Shown here: positions 1 to 9,875 of the stretch, one piece after another | Layout of the letters: each line of letters begins with the position of its first letter | How positions within the stretch are numbered: position 1 is the first letter of the stretch | NCBI RefSeq assembly: GCF_027213965.1 | Contig: NZ_JAPWGX010000005.1 | Coordinates: forward strand, 124,001 to 188,000 | DNA: 64,000 nt | Direction: 5' to 3' | From: Maritalea porphyrae | GTDB lineage: Bacteria; Pseudomonadota; Alphaproteobacteria; Rhizobiales; Devosiaceae | Translations under genes and position numbers: made by a program | Notes under the pieces: generated by a model | Seen by the model: the letters and a program-made list of their open reading frames with translations, nothing else | What the model was told of the DNA's origin: nothing | The model's database searches: none

Positions 1-1314
1 CGAGCGGAAGGTCAGCATTTCCCCGAATACGCTGGCCGTTTCAGCCAGTGTCAAAGGCGTTGACGCCATAAGGGGACCTTGATCAGCAGCCAAAACCTGG
101 TGCACGCCATGCCCCAATTCATGGGCCAAAGTCATCACGTCACGCGATTTGCCCAAATAGTTGAGCATTAAATAGGGGTGTGCGCTGGGCACCGTTGGGT
201 GAGCAAATGCGCCCGGCGCTTTTCCGTCACGCACCGGCGCGTCAATCCAGCCTGAGCCAAAAAACGGTTTCGCGACTTCTGCCAATTCAGGTGAAAACTT
301 ACTATAGGCAGACATCACCATGTCCGTAGCTTCGTCCCAATTGAACAAACGGTCATCATCATTTGGCAAAGGTGCATTGCGGTCCCAAGCGTTGAGTTTT
401 TCCATGCCAAACCATTTGGCCTTCATCGCATAATAGCGGTGGGACAATTTTGGATAAGCGGTGCGTACAGCACTCTCAAGCGCATCCACCACTTCACGTT
501 CAACCGAGTTTGCCAGGTGGCGACTATCGGCGACATCCTTGTAACCGCGCCAACGATCAGAGATTTCTTTGTCTTTGGCCAATACGTTGGTGATGTGCGT
601 GAAAAGGCGTTGATTTTCGCCAAGTGTACCCACCAATCCTTTAAACGCCGCCTCGCGCTTTTTGCCATCCTTATCCGTCATTTGCGTCAATGTGGGTTCA
701 AGCGACATCTTTTTCCCATCCACATCAAACTTCAAGCTGGCCATAGTTTCATCAAACAAACGGTTCCACGCAGAACGTCCTGAAACTGACTTGTCGTGAA
801 AAAGCTCTTCAACTCGATCTTCTAGTTGATAGGGCTTGGCTTTGCGCAACTCGATAAACCACGGTTTATAGCGGGCTAAGGCCGCATCCTTTTCAAAAGC
901 AGCGTCCAAAATTGCGTCATCTACCCGGTTTAACTCCAACGTAAAAAACAGCAAAGGGGTCGAGAAATTGGTCAGTCTCTCATTCATGTCGCCCATGAAC
1001 TTTGATCGATCAGGGTCTGATGTGTTTTGGGCATATTGCAAATAAGCGTATGAACCTAACCGCCCCATCTTGTCGGATAGCGCTTCGTAGCGGGTGATGG
1101 TTGCAAGCAGATCGCCATCTTTTGCCAAACCTTCAAGCTTACCCTTAAAGTCATCAGCAAACTTTTTTGCTTCGCTTTCGCAATAAGCAATATCCGCATT
1201 TATCTCGTCACTATCGTGACCAAGATAAAGGTCCGTGAGATCCCACTGAGGTAAATCACCAAATTCTGCACCTGGCTTCTTTTCCGCCACCGCATCAAAA
1301 ACCACATTGCTCAT
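1..1314 (-). CDS. pepF: Oligoendopeptidase F-like M3 family metallopeptidase, C-terminus cut by window edge
   Basis: Cytoplasmic zinc peptidase that trims oligopeptides. The frame is open from the ATG at 1314 to base 1, giving 438 codons, so the C-terminal part lies outside the window. The zinc motif HELGH is at about residues 398-402 and is followed by an ETASVFGE segment that should carry the third ligand, as in family M3. The N-terminal part is helical and charged, without a signal peptide, which fits the PepF/pz-peptidase architecture (usually about 600 residues). It is transcribed leftwards, divergent from the response regulator at 1580. Family assignment is strong; the exact subfamily is inferred. 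Confidence 0.88.
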   Translation of the reverse strand, partial: MSNVVFDAVAEKKPGAEFGDLPQWDLTDLYLGHDSDEINADIAYCESEAKKFADDFKGKLEGLAKDGDLLATITRYEALSDKMGRLGSYAYLQYAQNTSDPDRSKFMGDMNERLTNFSTPLLFFTLELNRVDDAILDAAFEKDAALARYKPWFIELRKAKPYQLEDRVEELFHDKSVSGRSAWNRLFDETMASLKFDVDGKKMSLEPTLTQMTDKDGKKREAAFKGLVGTLGENQRLFTHITNVLAKDKEISDRWRGYKDVADSRHLANSVEREVVDALESAVRTAYPKLSHRYYAMKAKWFGMEKLNAWDRNAPLPNDDDRLFNWDEATDMVMSAYSKFSPELAEVAKPFFGSGWIDAPVRDGKAPGAFAHPTVPSAHPYLMLNYLGKSRDVMTLAHELGHGVHQVLAADQGPLMASTPLTLAETASVFGEMLTFRS

Positions 1315-1468
1315 ATCTAAATGTATCTCCAAAAGATTTGGAGCGGACATTAGCATATTCACCTAACTTGTGAAGGCCGCACCACCGCGCAGCCCCATAG
1401 AACAAGAAACAAGTTTACGTGTTCACAACATTTTTGAACGTGAGTTCGGCGAACATGAACAATTATAC

Positions 1469-1483
1469 TTAAATCACTGTTAA
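1469..1483. promoter_or_regulatory. CtrA-type box TTAA-N7-TTAA
   Basis: TTAAATCACTGTTAA gives two TTAA half sites separated by exactly 7 bases, the full-site consensus of the alphaproteobacterial cell-cycle regulator CtrA. It sits about 100 bp upstream of the response regulator start (1580) and about 155 bp upstream of the divergent peptidase start. A match of this length can arise by chance in A+T-rich intergenic DNA, so this is only a candidate. Confidence 0.4.
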
Positions 1484-1579
1484 GAACTCGCCCCTACCCT
1501 GCTCCAAAATAGAACAGTTTTATGATTCGCCCCGATTTCATTCGGGACGTGATCTAATCGATTGCGAGTAATATCAAGA

Positions 1580-3055
1580 ATGGCCAAAGTCCTGATTATC
1601 GACGATGACCCGGTGCAATGCCGCCTTAGCACCCAAATTCTAAAGACCAACGGCTATGAAGCTTTTGAAGCCCTTTCTGGCGCTGAAGGCCTCAAACTGC
1701 TTGAAGAGACTCAAATCGACGCGGTTATTCTTGATCTGATCATGCCTGAAATGGATGGCATGGCGGTCATGGCCGAAATGAACAAACGGAACCTGCCCCA
1801 ACCCATAATCGTTCAAACTGCGAATTCGTCCATTGAAACAATTGTCACCGCCATGCGCCACGGGGCAACTGATTTCTTCGTTAAACCCGTTGCACCTGAA
1901 CGCCTTGTCATTTCCTTACAAAATGCCCTAAAACGTCAAAGCCTTGAGACGTGTTTAAGAACGGAGCGGAACCGGTTGTCCGGTCACTTCGGTTTTGACG
2001 ACATCATCACCAAATCTCCTGTTATGAACCGCGTTAAAGAACTAGGGGCAAAGGCCGGAGCTTCCAACATTCCCGTTCTAATTGAAGGGGAAAGTGGCAC
2101 AGGCAAGGAATTGATCGCTCGCGCCATCCAAGCCTGCTCAAAACGCGCGAACAAACCATTCATCACCGTCAACTGCGGGGCGATCCCGGTAAATTTGGTT
2201 GAATCAACTCTTTTTGGTCACAAAAAAGGATCCTTCACGGGGGCGAATGCTGACCAAAAAGGCAAATTTCAAGAAGCAGACGGTGGCACACTTTTTCTAG
2301 ATGAAATTGGCGAACTTCCACTGGACATGCAGGTTAAGTTGCTGCGGGCCTTGCAAGAGGGTGAGGTTGAACCTGTCGGGTCTACAACCCCTGAAAAGGT
2401 TGATGTGCGCATCGTCTCGGCCACCAACAAGCGCTTGCTCAACCTGACCAAAGAAGGCCATTTCCGCGAAGATCTATACTACCGTCTCAATGTCTTCCCC
2501 ATTTACTTGCCGCCTTTGCGCGAACGTATGGATGATTTGGATGCGCTTATTGCGCACTTCATCGCCCGCTTTGGCGCAGAAGAAGGCCGCAATATTGCGC
2601 AATGTAGCGCAGAGGCCCTAACGCTCCTTAAGGGATACGACTGGCCGGGCAACGTCCGTCAACTCGAAAATTCGGTTTATCGCGCGGTGGTGCTGGCCAC
2701 CAATTCCGTCTTGGAGCCCAGCGATTTCCCCCAAATTTGCGCTTCGATTGAAGGGGCGGACCGGATCCGCACACAATTGGCCAGCCACCCACATATGTCT
2801 ATGCCTGTGCATATCGACGACCTAACAACTCCATCGCCAGAAGTACCAGCGACACTGACGAAGGAGAAAGATCGGTTTGTAGCGGCGGACGGCGACATTG
2901 AACCCCTTGAACATGTGGAACGTGACCTCATCGCCTTTGCTTTAGACCAATATCAAGGCCGAATGAGCGCGGTGGCACGTGCGTTGGGCATTGGTCGATC
3001 AACGCTTTACCGAAAAATCAAGGAATATGGTCTAGAAGATAGCAATGCGGCATAA
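1580..3055 (+). CDS. Sigma-54-dependent response regulator (NtrC family)
   Basis: Two-component activator of sigma-54 RNA polymerase. Residues 1-115 form a receiver with the acidic pocket IIDDD and phospho-acceptor D52 in VILDLIMPEMDG. An AAA+ domain follows, with Walker A GESGTGKE at about 170-177, the sigma-54 contact loop GSFTGA at 217-222 (the common S variant of GAFTGA) and FLDEIGEL as Walker B. The C-terminus is a Fis-type helix-turn-helix (IGRSTLYRKIKEYG). The protein has 491 residues, normal for the family. ATG at 1580 is preferred over an upstream in-frame TTG at 1562 because MAKVLIIDDD is the canonical receiver start. No cognate histidine kinase lies next to it. A CtrA-like box is upstream. 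Target genes cannot be read from the sequence. Confidence 0.93.
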   Translation: MAKVLIIDDDPVQCRLSTQILKTNGYEAFEALSGAEGLKLLEETQIDAVILDLIMPEMDGMAVMAEMNKRNLPQPIIVQTANSSIETIVTAMRHGATDFFVKPVAPERLVISLQNALKRQSLETCLRTERNRLSGHFGFDDIITKSPVMNRVKELGAKAGASNIPVLIEGESGTGKELIARAIQACSKRANKPFITVNCGAIPVNLVESTLFGHKKGSFTGANADQKGKFQEADGGTLFLDEIGELPLDMQVKLLRALQEGEVEPVGSTTPEKVDVRIVSATNKRLLNLTKEGHFREDLYYRLNVFPIYLPPLRERMDDLDALIAHFIARFGAEEGRNIAQCSAEALTLLKGYDWPGNVRQLENSVYRAVVLATNSVLEPSDFPQICASIEGADRIRTQLASHPHMSMPVHIDDLTTPSPEVPATLTKEKDRFVAADGDIEPLEHVERDLIAFALDQYQGRMSAVARALGIGRSTLYRKIKEYGLEDSNAA

Positions 3056-3098
3056 TTGTAAGCAGATTGGCCGTTCAATTTTACGGTAACAATTATGC
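3050..3098 (+). terminator. Compound hairpin over the response-regulator stop codon
   Basis: GCATAATTGT (3050-3059) and ACAATTATGC (3089-3098) are perfect 10-bp inverted arms, with a second small stem CCGT/ACGG inside the loop. The left arm contains the TAA stop of the preceding gene. No clean T-run follows, so it may stabilise or process the mRNA 3' end rather than act as an intrinsic terminator. The rest of the 3056-3243 gap shows nothing definite. Confidence 0.35.
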
Positions 3099-3243
3099 GA
3101 AAAGCTTGGTTTTGCCCCAAACTCAACGTATAAAACGCCAACATTTTTAAATTATTGAATGCGTTAAACGAAACGCACACCAATAATAGCGTGTCCGGGC
3201 AAATGGTTAGCCCACAAAACGGTTGCGAGTTTTGAGGAACATA

Positions 3244-4896
3244 ATGGGTTATAAATTTCGATCAGTGATTCTGGCCATGAGTATTGCCAGCATTTCGTCA
3301 TTTGGTGCACACGCTCAAGAAGCTGTTTTGGTCAATGGCGTTCAAGCAACACGAGTTGTCATTGGCCCTGCTGTTTCTCCCATGGCCAAAATCATTAAAG
3401 CGGGCCTGCGCGACGATTACTACGGCGCGAAATCTGGCACCCGCGCTTGGAAAAACGCTCAAGGTCTCTACTATTTTTACGGTGCCCGCAGCTTTGAGCC
3501 TATGTGGCTGCAAAATAATGGCGACCAAGTTACATTCTCGCCAAAAGCCCAAGAGATCGTTGAGCTATTCAAAAAAGCTGAGTTTGAAGGCTTACGCACC
3601 AGCGACTATTTAACCGACCAACTGGACATTGACGCCGCACAGGGTGACCCGCAAATGCTGGCACATGTGGAAGTTGCGTTCACTGACGCCGCAATTCTTT
3701 ACGCAAAACATGCCGCGGGCGGGCGAATTGCACCAAGCGCTGTTTCAAGCACCATTACATTGCACCCAACGCGCGTGGATCTGGCAAAATTGCGCGTGGA
3801 TTTGGTCAGCTCGGACAATCCTGCTGCACTATTGCAAAGCATGCACCCAACTCAGCAGGAGTTTTCAGCTCTTCGCGCAGAGTTGGCGAAACGCATTGCA
3901 GGGCCCAAAATCGAGCAAATTATTGTGCCTGATGGCAAGTTGATGAAGCTGGGGAAAACCGACGAACGACTGCCGGTTTTGCGTGAACGGCTTGGTCTAA
4001 CGCTAGACGATCCAGCAAATGAATTCATTTACGATCAATTGGCCGAAGACGCGATAAAAGACTTTCAAACATCAATCGGTCTAATTGCTGATGGCGTTGT
4101 TGGCCCAGCCACAATTGCGGCCCTAAATGGCGCACATGGTGCCAGCGCGCAAGACATCGTTGCCAACATGGAACGCTGGCGCTGGATGCCCAAAAATCTG
4201 GGCGATTTCCATGTTTTCGTGAACATCCCTGAGTTCAAATTGCAAGTCGTAAAATCTGACAAAGTGGAGCACGCTACCCGTGTTGTGGTCGGCAAACCAA
4301 AACATATGACACCGGTCTTCTCCGACGAGATTGAACATGTTGTGGTCAATCCCTATTGGAATGTGCCTTCTTCAATTGCAACAACAGAACTTCTACCTAG
4401 CGCCAACGGAAATCCGGGCTATTTTGACAGCCGCAATTACGAATTATTGGCCGGTGGAAAAGTCATCAACGCCTCTTCTGTAGATTGGGCAAACATCAAC
4501 CCGAAAAACCCACCTTTCCGCATCCGCCAACGCCCAGGCAGTGGCAATGCATTGGGCACCATCAAGTTTTTGTTCCCCAATCAGCATTCCGTTTATCTGC
4601 ACGACACGCCTTCTAAATCATTGTTCAGCAGAACTTACCGCGCCTATTCGCATGGCTGCGTGCGCGTTCATAACCCACTTGAGTTCGCAGACGCACTCTT
4701 ACGCTATGAGCCCTCGCTAAATCTTTCTCAGATCAAAGGCATGATGGGCGGTAACGAAAAATGGAACAATTTGAAAACACATGTGCCAGTTCATCTCGCC
4801 TATTTCACCCTTAGGGTGGACCCGGACGGCACAGTGCGTAGCTTTGGTGATGTCTATGGCCACCACAAGAAACTTGTTGATCTGCTCAACAGCTAA
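3244..4896 (+). CDS. Secreted murein L,D-transpeptidase (YkuD domain, YcbB-like)
   Basis: Periplasmic enzyme expected to make 3-3 cross-links or attach ligands to peptidoglycan. Residues 1-26 form a signal peptide ending near FGAHAQ. A YcbB-type scaffold follows, then a peptidoglycan-binding repeat (FQTSIGLIADGVVGPATIAA), then the YkuD catalytic domain with the active-site block SHGCVRVHNP, where Cys is the nucleophile and the His and Arg are conserved. The protein has 550 residues, in the usual range. ATG 3244 is chosen over TTG 3223 because GAGGAA stands 7 bases before it and it opens directly into the signal peptide. A second predicted peptidoglycan enzyme (DUF882) follows about 215 bp downstream on the same strand, suggesting a cell-wall neighbourhood. 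Confidence 0.92.
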   Translation: MGYKFRSVILAMSIASISSFGAHAQEAVLVNGVQATRVVIGPAVSPMAKIIKAGLRDDYYGAKSGTRAWKNAQGLYYFYGARSFEPMWLQNNGDQVTFSPKAQEIVELFKKAEFEGLRTSDYLTDQLDIDAAQGDPQMLAHVEVAFTDAAILYAKHAAGGRIAPSAVSSTITLHPTRVDLAKLRVDLVSSDNPAALLQSMHPTQQEFSALRAELAKRIAGPKIEQIIVPDGKLMKLGKTDERLPVLRERLGLTLDDPANEFIYDQLAEDAIKDFQTSIGLIADGVVGPATIAALNGAHGASAQDIVANMERWRWMPKNLGDFHVFVNIPEFKLQVVKSDKVEHATRVVVGKPKHMTPVFSDEIEHVVVNPYWNVPSSIATTELLPSANGNPGYFDSRNYELLAGGKVINASSVDWANINPKNPPFRIRQRPGSGNALGTIKFLFPNQHSVYLHDTPSKSLFSRTYRAYSHGCVRVHNPLEFADALLRYEPSLNLSQIKGMMGGNEKWNNLKTHVPVHLAYFTLRVDPDGTVRSFGDVYGHHKKLVDLLNS

Positions 4897-5111
4897 ATAT
4901 CGCTCAACCAACAATTTTACGCCTTCGGATTAACCTCGCTGGGCATTTTGACGCACCGCCTTGGTTCGGCCCCTTTTCTCACCCATATTTTAAGGGTAAG
5001 TTCCGTACACTGAGTTTTACTCATGGGGTAGCAAACGCTCTTATCGTTAATAAAATCGCATCTTGTTTGGTGTAGATTATATAAAGTTTTAGCGTTAAGG
5101 GCGTCCGAAAA

Positions 5112-6812
5112 TTGTTGGGTATATTGGGCACACTCTATACATGCGCGATCAAGCGCACCTTTTTATTGTTGGTTGCCACACTTGTTGTAGCGACAGGTTT
5201 GGCCAGCCCAGCCGCGGCTGCGCGTGATCGCACGCTGTACCTTTATTACACACACACCAAAGAAACCGCCAAAATCACATACAAACGCAACGGCCGTTTT
5301 GACACAAAAGGTCTTGCGCAACTGAACCATTTTTTGCGCGATTGGCGCCGCGACGAACCCACCAAAATGGACCCACGGCTTTTTGACTTAATTTGGGAAG
5401 TCTACAATGAAGTGGGCGCATCAAAACCAATTCACGTGGTCTCGGCGTACCGTTCGCCAAAAACCAATGAAATGCTGCGCTCGCGCTCAAGCGCTGTAGC
5501 GAAAAACTCTAACCACACGCGTGGATTGGCCATGGATTTCTTCATTCCTGGTGTTTCAATTTCAAAGCTGCGCCAAGTGGCCATGAAAAAGCAAATGGGG
5601 GGCGTGGGTTATTACCCAACATCTGGCAGCCCATTCGTTCACCTAGACACAGGCAGCGTACGCGCTTGGCCGCGCATGACAACGGCCCAACTCAAGAAGA
5701 TTTTCCCTAAGGGCAAAACGCTTCACATTCCTTCAAATGGCGTTCCTTTGTCCAAAGCCGGATATGCAACCGCACAAGCTGAATATAAACGTTGCAAGCA
5801 GGTGCCATGTAGCGGCGCATCCTCAACACGTCTTGCAAGTGCTGCAAAAAAAGACACCAAGTCGGCCAGTTCAGGCTCTGGTCGAACTTTGCTCGATGTA
5901 TTGTTTGGCAACAACAAAGACCAAGTTGAAGTGGCAAAAAAACCAACTTCAATCAGCACCCCCGTCAAAGTTGCTGCTTTGGGTCAACTGCCTCCAAAAC
6001 GCCCCACATCTTTGCCGCTAACGCTTGAAGCCACTCAATCCCCACCGGCACCACTTGATGCGCCGGGCGAAACCGAAAGCCTTTTTGCCGTCACACCGCC
6101 GATCAAACCTGAAGCCATTCAAGTGGCAACAGCGAATCTGCTCGAAGATGAGCAGGCGATTGAAGATTTGCCTTCACGCTTTGCAGTCGCCTCAATTGAT
6201 CCGGCACTAATCACAAACCCATCTCGCTTTGCGGTGGACGCTTCAAGCCAAGCCAATGAATTGCCACAAGTCCCAATGCGTCCGGGCACTGTGCCAGATA
6301 CAAATGCTGCAACGGCGCTTTTGGCTGCTTATGCACCAACGCCAACCTCATCGTCAGCGGATGCGCAAAAAGCACTTGAGATCATCCTAAATCGCCAAAA
6401 CGGCGCAGCGGAAGTACAACAAAGGACCGCAAAACAAGATCCCAAATCTCAGTTCCCTGCCAATATCAAAGCTGCATTGGCAACCGCCTCGTTACACACT
6501 GACTTCAGTGATTTCGGATCGATTCTAAGAAACGTCAAATCTGGCAACACGAAATCCGCACCAAGCTCCACGCTTGTCAATATTGCCACGCGTGCAGGCC
6601 AGTTCTTCGAACCAGAAAGCGAAGACGAATTTAGCTTTGAATCTGATCCGAACAAACTGGAACAAGGCCGCTTTGCAATTATGTTTGAACCAGATGTTGG
6701 CGATCTAGCACCCACTTCTGTGTTGGGCAATTTGACACAGCTTGGCTTTGCCCCAATGGCACAGCCGCGCGCCGCACCAACAATTGGCTTCAAAACCGCC
6801 AGCACATTGTAG
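5112..6812 (+). CDS. DUF882/YcbK-like peptidase M15 domain protein with long low-complexity tail
   Basis: Predicted exported zinc peptidase or peptidoglycan-binding protein. An N-terminal hydrophobic export segment (about residues 14-37, ending SPAAAA) precedes the DUF882 domain at about 38-200. Metal-site motifs are visible as NHTRGLAMDFF and FVHLDTG. The remaining 350 or so residues are rich in Ala, Pro, Ser, Thr and Lys with little predicted structure, which is much longer than the typical domain-only homologue of about 180-200 residues. The TTG start at 5112 is used because no in-frame ATG precedes the signal sequence; AAGGG stands about 10 bases upstream. The function of the tail is unknown; wall anchoring or protein interaction is conceivable. 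Confidence 0.82.
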   Translation: MLGILGTLYTCAIKRTFLLLVATLVVATGLASPAAAARDRTLYLYYTHTKETAKITYKRNGRFDTKGLAQLNHFLRDWRRDEPTKMDPRLFDLIWEVYNEVGASKPIHVVSAYRSPKTNEMLRSRSSAVAKNSNHTRGLAMDFFIPGVSISKLRQVAMKKQMGGVGYYPTSGSPFVHLDTGSVRAWPRMTTAQLKKIFPKGKTLHIPSNGVPLSKAGYATAQAEYKRCKQVPCSGASSTRLASAAKKDTKSASSGSGRTLLDVLFGNNKDQVEVAKKPTSISTPVKVAALGQLPPKRPTSLPLTLEATQSPPAPLDAPGETESLFAVTPPIKPEAIQVATANLLEDEQAIEDLPSRFAVASIDPALITNPSRFAVDASSQANELPQVPMRPGTVPDTNAATALLAAYAPTPTSSSADAQKALEIILNRQNGAAEVQQRTAKQDPKSQFPANIKAALATASLHTDFSDFGSILRNVKSGNTKSAPSSTLVNIATRAGQFFEPESEDEFSFESDPNKLEQGRFAIMFEPDVGDLAPTSVLGNLTQLGFAPMAQPRAAPTIGFKTASTL

Positions 6813-6946
6813 TTTTCGCCAATAAATATGCAAAAAACAGCGACCTTTCGTCACCCACTGGTTGCACCTTTGCACCTGTAGGTTTAAATCTCGTTGGATC
6901 ACAAAGGGCGCACTGATTGTCCTAATTGCGATAAAGTGAGGCATGA

Positions 6947-8884
6947 GTGACAAAACGCCCTGAAACACCCATCTTGGATGGCATTGAAAAGATCGACGAT
7001 CTACGCACATTGCCGCGCGACCAAATTCGCCTGCTGGCAGATGAGGTGCGCGCGGAAATGATCGATGCTGTATCGGTTACGGGCGGTCATCTGGGCGCAG
7101 GTCTGGGTGTGGTTGAACTGTCAGTCGCTTTGCATCATGTTTTCAATACCCCGGATGATAAAATCATCTGGGATGTTGGCCACCAAGCCTATCCGCACAA
7201 GATTCTTACCGGCCGCCGTGAACAAATGCGCACCTTGCGCAAAGAAGGTGGCATCTCTGGTTTTACAAAACGCGGAGAAAGCGAATTCGACCCATTTGGT
7301 GCGGGCCACTCTTCAACTTCAATTTCTGCCGGCCTAGGCATGGCTGTTGCCGCTGACCTTAAAAAGGAAAAGCGCAACATTATCGCCGTTATCGGTGATG
7401 GGGCCATGTCAGCGGGCATGGCTTATGAAGCCATGAACAATGCCGGGGCAATGGATGCGCGTTTGATCGTTGTTCTTAATGACAACGACATGTCGATCGC
7501 CCCACCAACAGGGGCCATGAGCGCCTATTTGGCCAGGCTCGTTTCGGGCAAAGCCTATCGCTCAATCCGCGAGATCGCAAAAGGTCTCACCGAACATTTA
7601 CCAAAGTTCGTTTCAGAAAAAGCCCGCAAGACAGAAGAATATGCGCGCGGCTTTTGGACCGGTGGCACCATGTTTGAAGAATTGGGCTTTTATTACATTG
7701 GCCCAATCGATGGACACAATTTGGATCACCTTTTGCCCATTCTCGATAACGTTCGAGACGCAGAAAACGGCCCAATTTTGATCCATGTGGTCACCCAAAA
7801 GGGCAAAGGCTACGAGCACGCCGAAAATGCTGCGGACAAATATCACGGCGTATCCAAGTTCAACGTGATCACCGGCGCACAATCTAAACCCGTCTCAAAC
7901 GCCCCCTCCTATACCAGCGTGTTCGCTGAAGGCCTGATCCAAGAAGCTGAGCTTGATGAACGCATTGTGGCGGTAAATGCCGCCATGCCTTCTGGCACCG
8001 GGTTGGATAAATTCGCCAAGCAATTTGGCGATAGATGTTTTGATGTTGGGATCGCCGAACAACATGCGGTGACGTTTGCCGCCGGCATGGCCACCGAGGG
8101 TCTAAGCCCGTTCTGCGCCATCTACTCCACATTTTTGCAACGCGGATACGATCAAGTGGTGCACGATGTGGCCATCCAAAACCTGCCCGTTCGCTTTGCC
8201 ATTGACCGCGCAGGATTTGTGGGTGCCGATGGTCCGACCCATGCGGGCGCATTTGATACAGCATTTCTTGGTGCGATTCCGAATATGGTGCTGATGGCAC
8301 CAGGTGATGAAGCCGAGCTTAAACACATGGTGCGAACCGCTGCTCAGTTCGATGAACACCCAATAGCTTTCCGTTTTCCACGCGGTGAAGGCGTTGGCGT
8401 TGAAATTCCAAGACGCGGTGAATTCTTGGAAATCGGCAAAGGGCGCATCTTGCGAGAAGGCAACTCGGTTGCCCTGCTTTCGTTTGGCGGACGCTTAAGC
8501 GAAACCATCGCCGCTGCAGAAATGCTCGCCACGTTCGGCATTTCAGCAACCGTAGCAGACGCGCGATTCGCCAAACCCCTTGATGTTGACATGGTTGAAC
8601 GGCTTGCCCGCGAACATGAAGTCTTGATCACCATCGAGGAAGGGTCAATTGGCGGGTTTGGTAGCTTTGTTTTGAACCACTTGGCGCTAAACGGTTTGCT
8701 TGATGGGGGCCTAAAATGCCGCCCAATGTTTATTCCAGACAAGCATTTTGACCATGCAGCCCAAGATAAAATGTATGCACACGCTGGCCTGGACCGGAAT
8801 GCGATTGCAGCCACTGCCATGCGGGCGATTGGCAACGAAAAAGCCGCCAATCAGGTCATGTCTGGACTGATTGACGGCCGATAA
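6947..8884 (+). CDS. dxs: 1-deoxy-D-xylulose-5-phosphate synthase
   Basis: Thiamine-diphosphate enzyme that condenses pyruvate and glyceraldehyde-3-phosphate, the first step of the MEP isoprenoid pathway; cytoplasmic. The protein has 645 residues. The ThDP-binding GDG motif is in [20 protein letters not shown], with conserved GHS..S, the transketolase pyrimidine domain segment [15 protein letters not shown] and [15 protein letters not shown]. The start is GTG 6947, with GTGAGG about 6 bases upstream; the nearby ATG 6943 is out of frame and hits a stop after six codons. In many proteobacteria xseB and ispA lie next to dxs; neither is present here. Confidence 0.97.
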   Translation: MTKRPETPILDGIEKIDDLRTLPRDQIRLLADEVRAEMIDAVSVTGGHLGAGLGVVELSVALHHVFNTPDDKIIWDVGHQAYPHKILTGRREQMRTLRKEGGISGFTKRGESEFDPFGAGHSSTSISAGLGMAVAADLKKEKRNIIAVIGDGAMSAGMAYEAMNNAGAMDARLIVVLNDNDMSIAPPTGAMSAYLARLVSGKAYRSIREIAKGLTEHLPKFVSEKARKTEEYARGFWTGGTMFEELGFYYIGPIDGHNLDHLLPILDNVRDAENGPILIHVVTQKGKGYEHAENAADKYHGVSKFNVITGAQSKPVSNAPSYTSVFAEGLIQEAELDERIVAVNAAMPSGTGLDKFAKQFGDRCFDVGIAEQHAVTFAAGMATEGLSPFCAIYSTFLQRGYDQVVHDVAIQNLPVRFAIDRAGFVGADGPTHAGAFDTAFLGAIPNMVLMAPGDEAELKHMVRTAAQFDEHPIAFRFPRGEGVGVEIPRRGEFLEIGKGRILREGNSVALLSFGGRLSETIAAAEMLATFGISATVADARFAKPLDVDMVERLAREHEVLITIEEGSIGGFGSFVLNHLALNGLLDGGLKCRPMFIPDKHFDHAAQDKMYAHAGLDRNAIAATAMRAIGNEKAANQVMSGLIDGR

Positions 8885-8908
8885 TTTTCTTAAGCGAATG
8901 ATGAAGCG

Positions 8909-9184
8909 CTATGAGTAGGCTTCATCGTCAACTGGCGCAGAAGGGATCATCCCCAGCGCGTGCTTATAAAGGTCCAAAACAGCTTCATGTTCTGAGCGCT
9001 CATGGGCTTCTTGCTTGCGCAGCTTGATCACTTCTCGCAACACCTTAACGTCATAGCCATTGCCTTTGGCCTCGCCATAAACGTCACGAATATCCTCAGC
9101 GATCGATTTTTTTTCTTCTTCCAAACGCTCAATGCGTTCAACAAGAGCGCGCAACTGCTCGCGGGCGATAGTGGACTGTCCCAT
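8909..9184 (-). CDS. gapR: GapR-type nucleoid-associated protein (DUF2312)
   Basis: Small (91 residues), highly charged, predicted coiled-coil DNA-binding protein. The segments [15 protein letters not shown] and [16 protein letters not shown] are the recognisable DUF2312 core. In Caulobacter the DUF2312 protein GapR binds overtwisted DNA ahead of moving polymerases and is needed for growth; the same role is inferred here from family membership. It is convergent with dxs (24 bp between stops) and divergent from the DUF1036 gene, an arrangement seen near pyk in rhizobia-like genomes. Confidence 0.9.
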   Translation of the reverse strand: MGQSTIAREQLRALVERIERLEEEKKSIAEDIRDVYGEAKGNGYDVKVLREVIKLRKQEAHERSEHEAVLDLYKHALGMIPSAPVDDEAYS

Positions 9185-9447
9185 ATCAATTTTCTTTCAA
9201 ACGGTTCGCAAAACTGGTCTATATCTTTCGCCTATTGCACCTATTCAATGCAAGGTCAAAAGCCACTCATCCACCACCTGTTTTAAAAAAACTTCGCGCG
9301 TGAAGCCAAATCAAACACGATATCTCTTTTTACAGGTCACAGATCGGTCCCAAATCATTTATAACATGCAAAAATCGTAAAAAAATGTACGTAACTGGGA
9401 GCGTCGACACCTTGTCTTTTACCGACTTTAGTATAACAAAGGCCGCA

Positions 9448-9864
9448 ATGAGAGTTGCACCGCTCATCCTCCTGCTGTCGTCTTTTTACTCAACGCCGGC
9501 ATCTGCTGATCTGCGGATTTGCAATCAAAGTCAAAATTCGGTGGCCATCGCCATAGGCTTTCGCAGCGAAAAAGGCTGGCAGTCAGAAGGCTGGTGGGTG
9601 GCTGAACCGGAAAATTGCGCGGTCGTGTTCGATGGGCCTCTAAACGAACAACGTTCGCAATATTTCTATATTCACGCCGTAGATGATATCGGCGGAAATC
9701 GGTGGGATGGGCGCATTTTTATGTGCACCCGAGATAAGTCCTTCACAATCTTTGGTGAAAAGGACTGTCTAGCCCGCGGCTACGAAAGAACCGGCTTCAT
9801 GGAAGTCGATACCAAGAAAAACAGAGATTGGACTGTTCAACTAACGGACGCCGATCTGCAATAG
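9448..9864 (+). CDS. DUF1036 family exported protein
   Basis: A 138-residue protein with an N-terminal signal peptide (about residues 1-20, ending TPASA). The mature part starts LRICNQSQNSVAIAIG and has four cysteines (in RICNQ, ENCAV, MCTRD and KDCLA) that could form disulfides in the periplasm, plus the WWV and GWQSEGWW aromatic patches typical of DUF1036. ATG 9448 is chosen because it opens the signal peptide; an upstream in-frame ATG at 9385 would add 21 residues without a sensible leader. It ends 11 bp before pyk and is probably co-transcribed with it. The molecular function of the family is unknown. The 263-bp gap upstream (9185-9447) holds nothing else I can name. Confidence 0.85.
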   Translation: MRVAPLILLLSSFYSTPASADLRICNQSQNSVAIAIGFRSEKGWQSEGWWVAEPENCAVVFDGPLNEQRSQYFYIHAVDDIGGNRWDGRIFMCTRDKSFTIFGEKDCLARGYERTGFMEVDTKKNRDWTVQLTDADLQ

Positions 9865-9875
9865 TTGGAGCACCA

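Noticed and set aside
8344-8850. Minus-strand frame of 168 codons antisense to dxs
   Set aside because: Shadow of a highly conserved coding sequence; no domain recognised.
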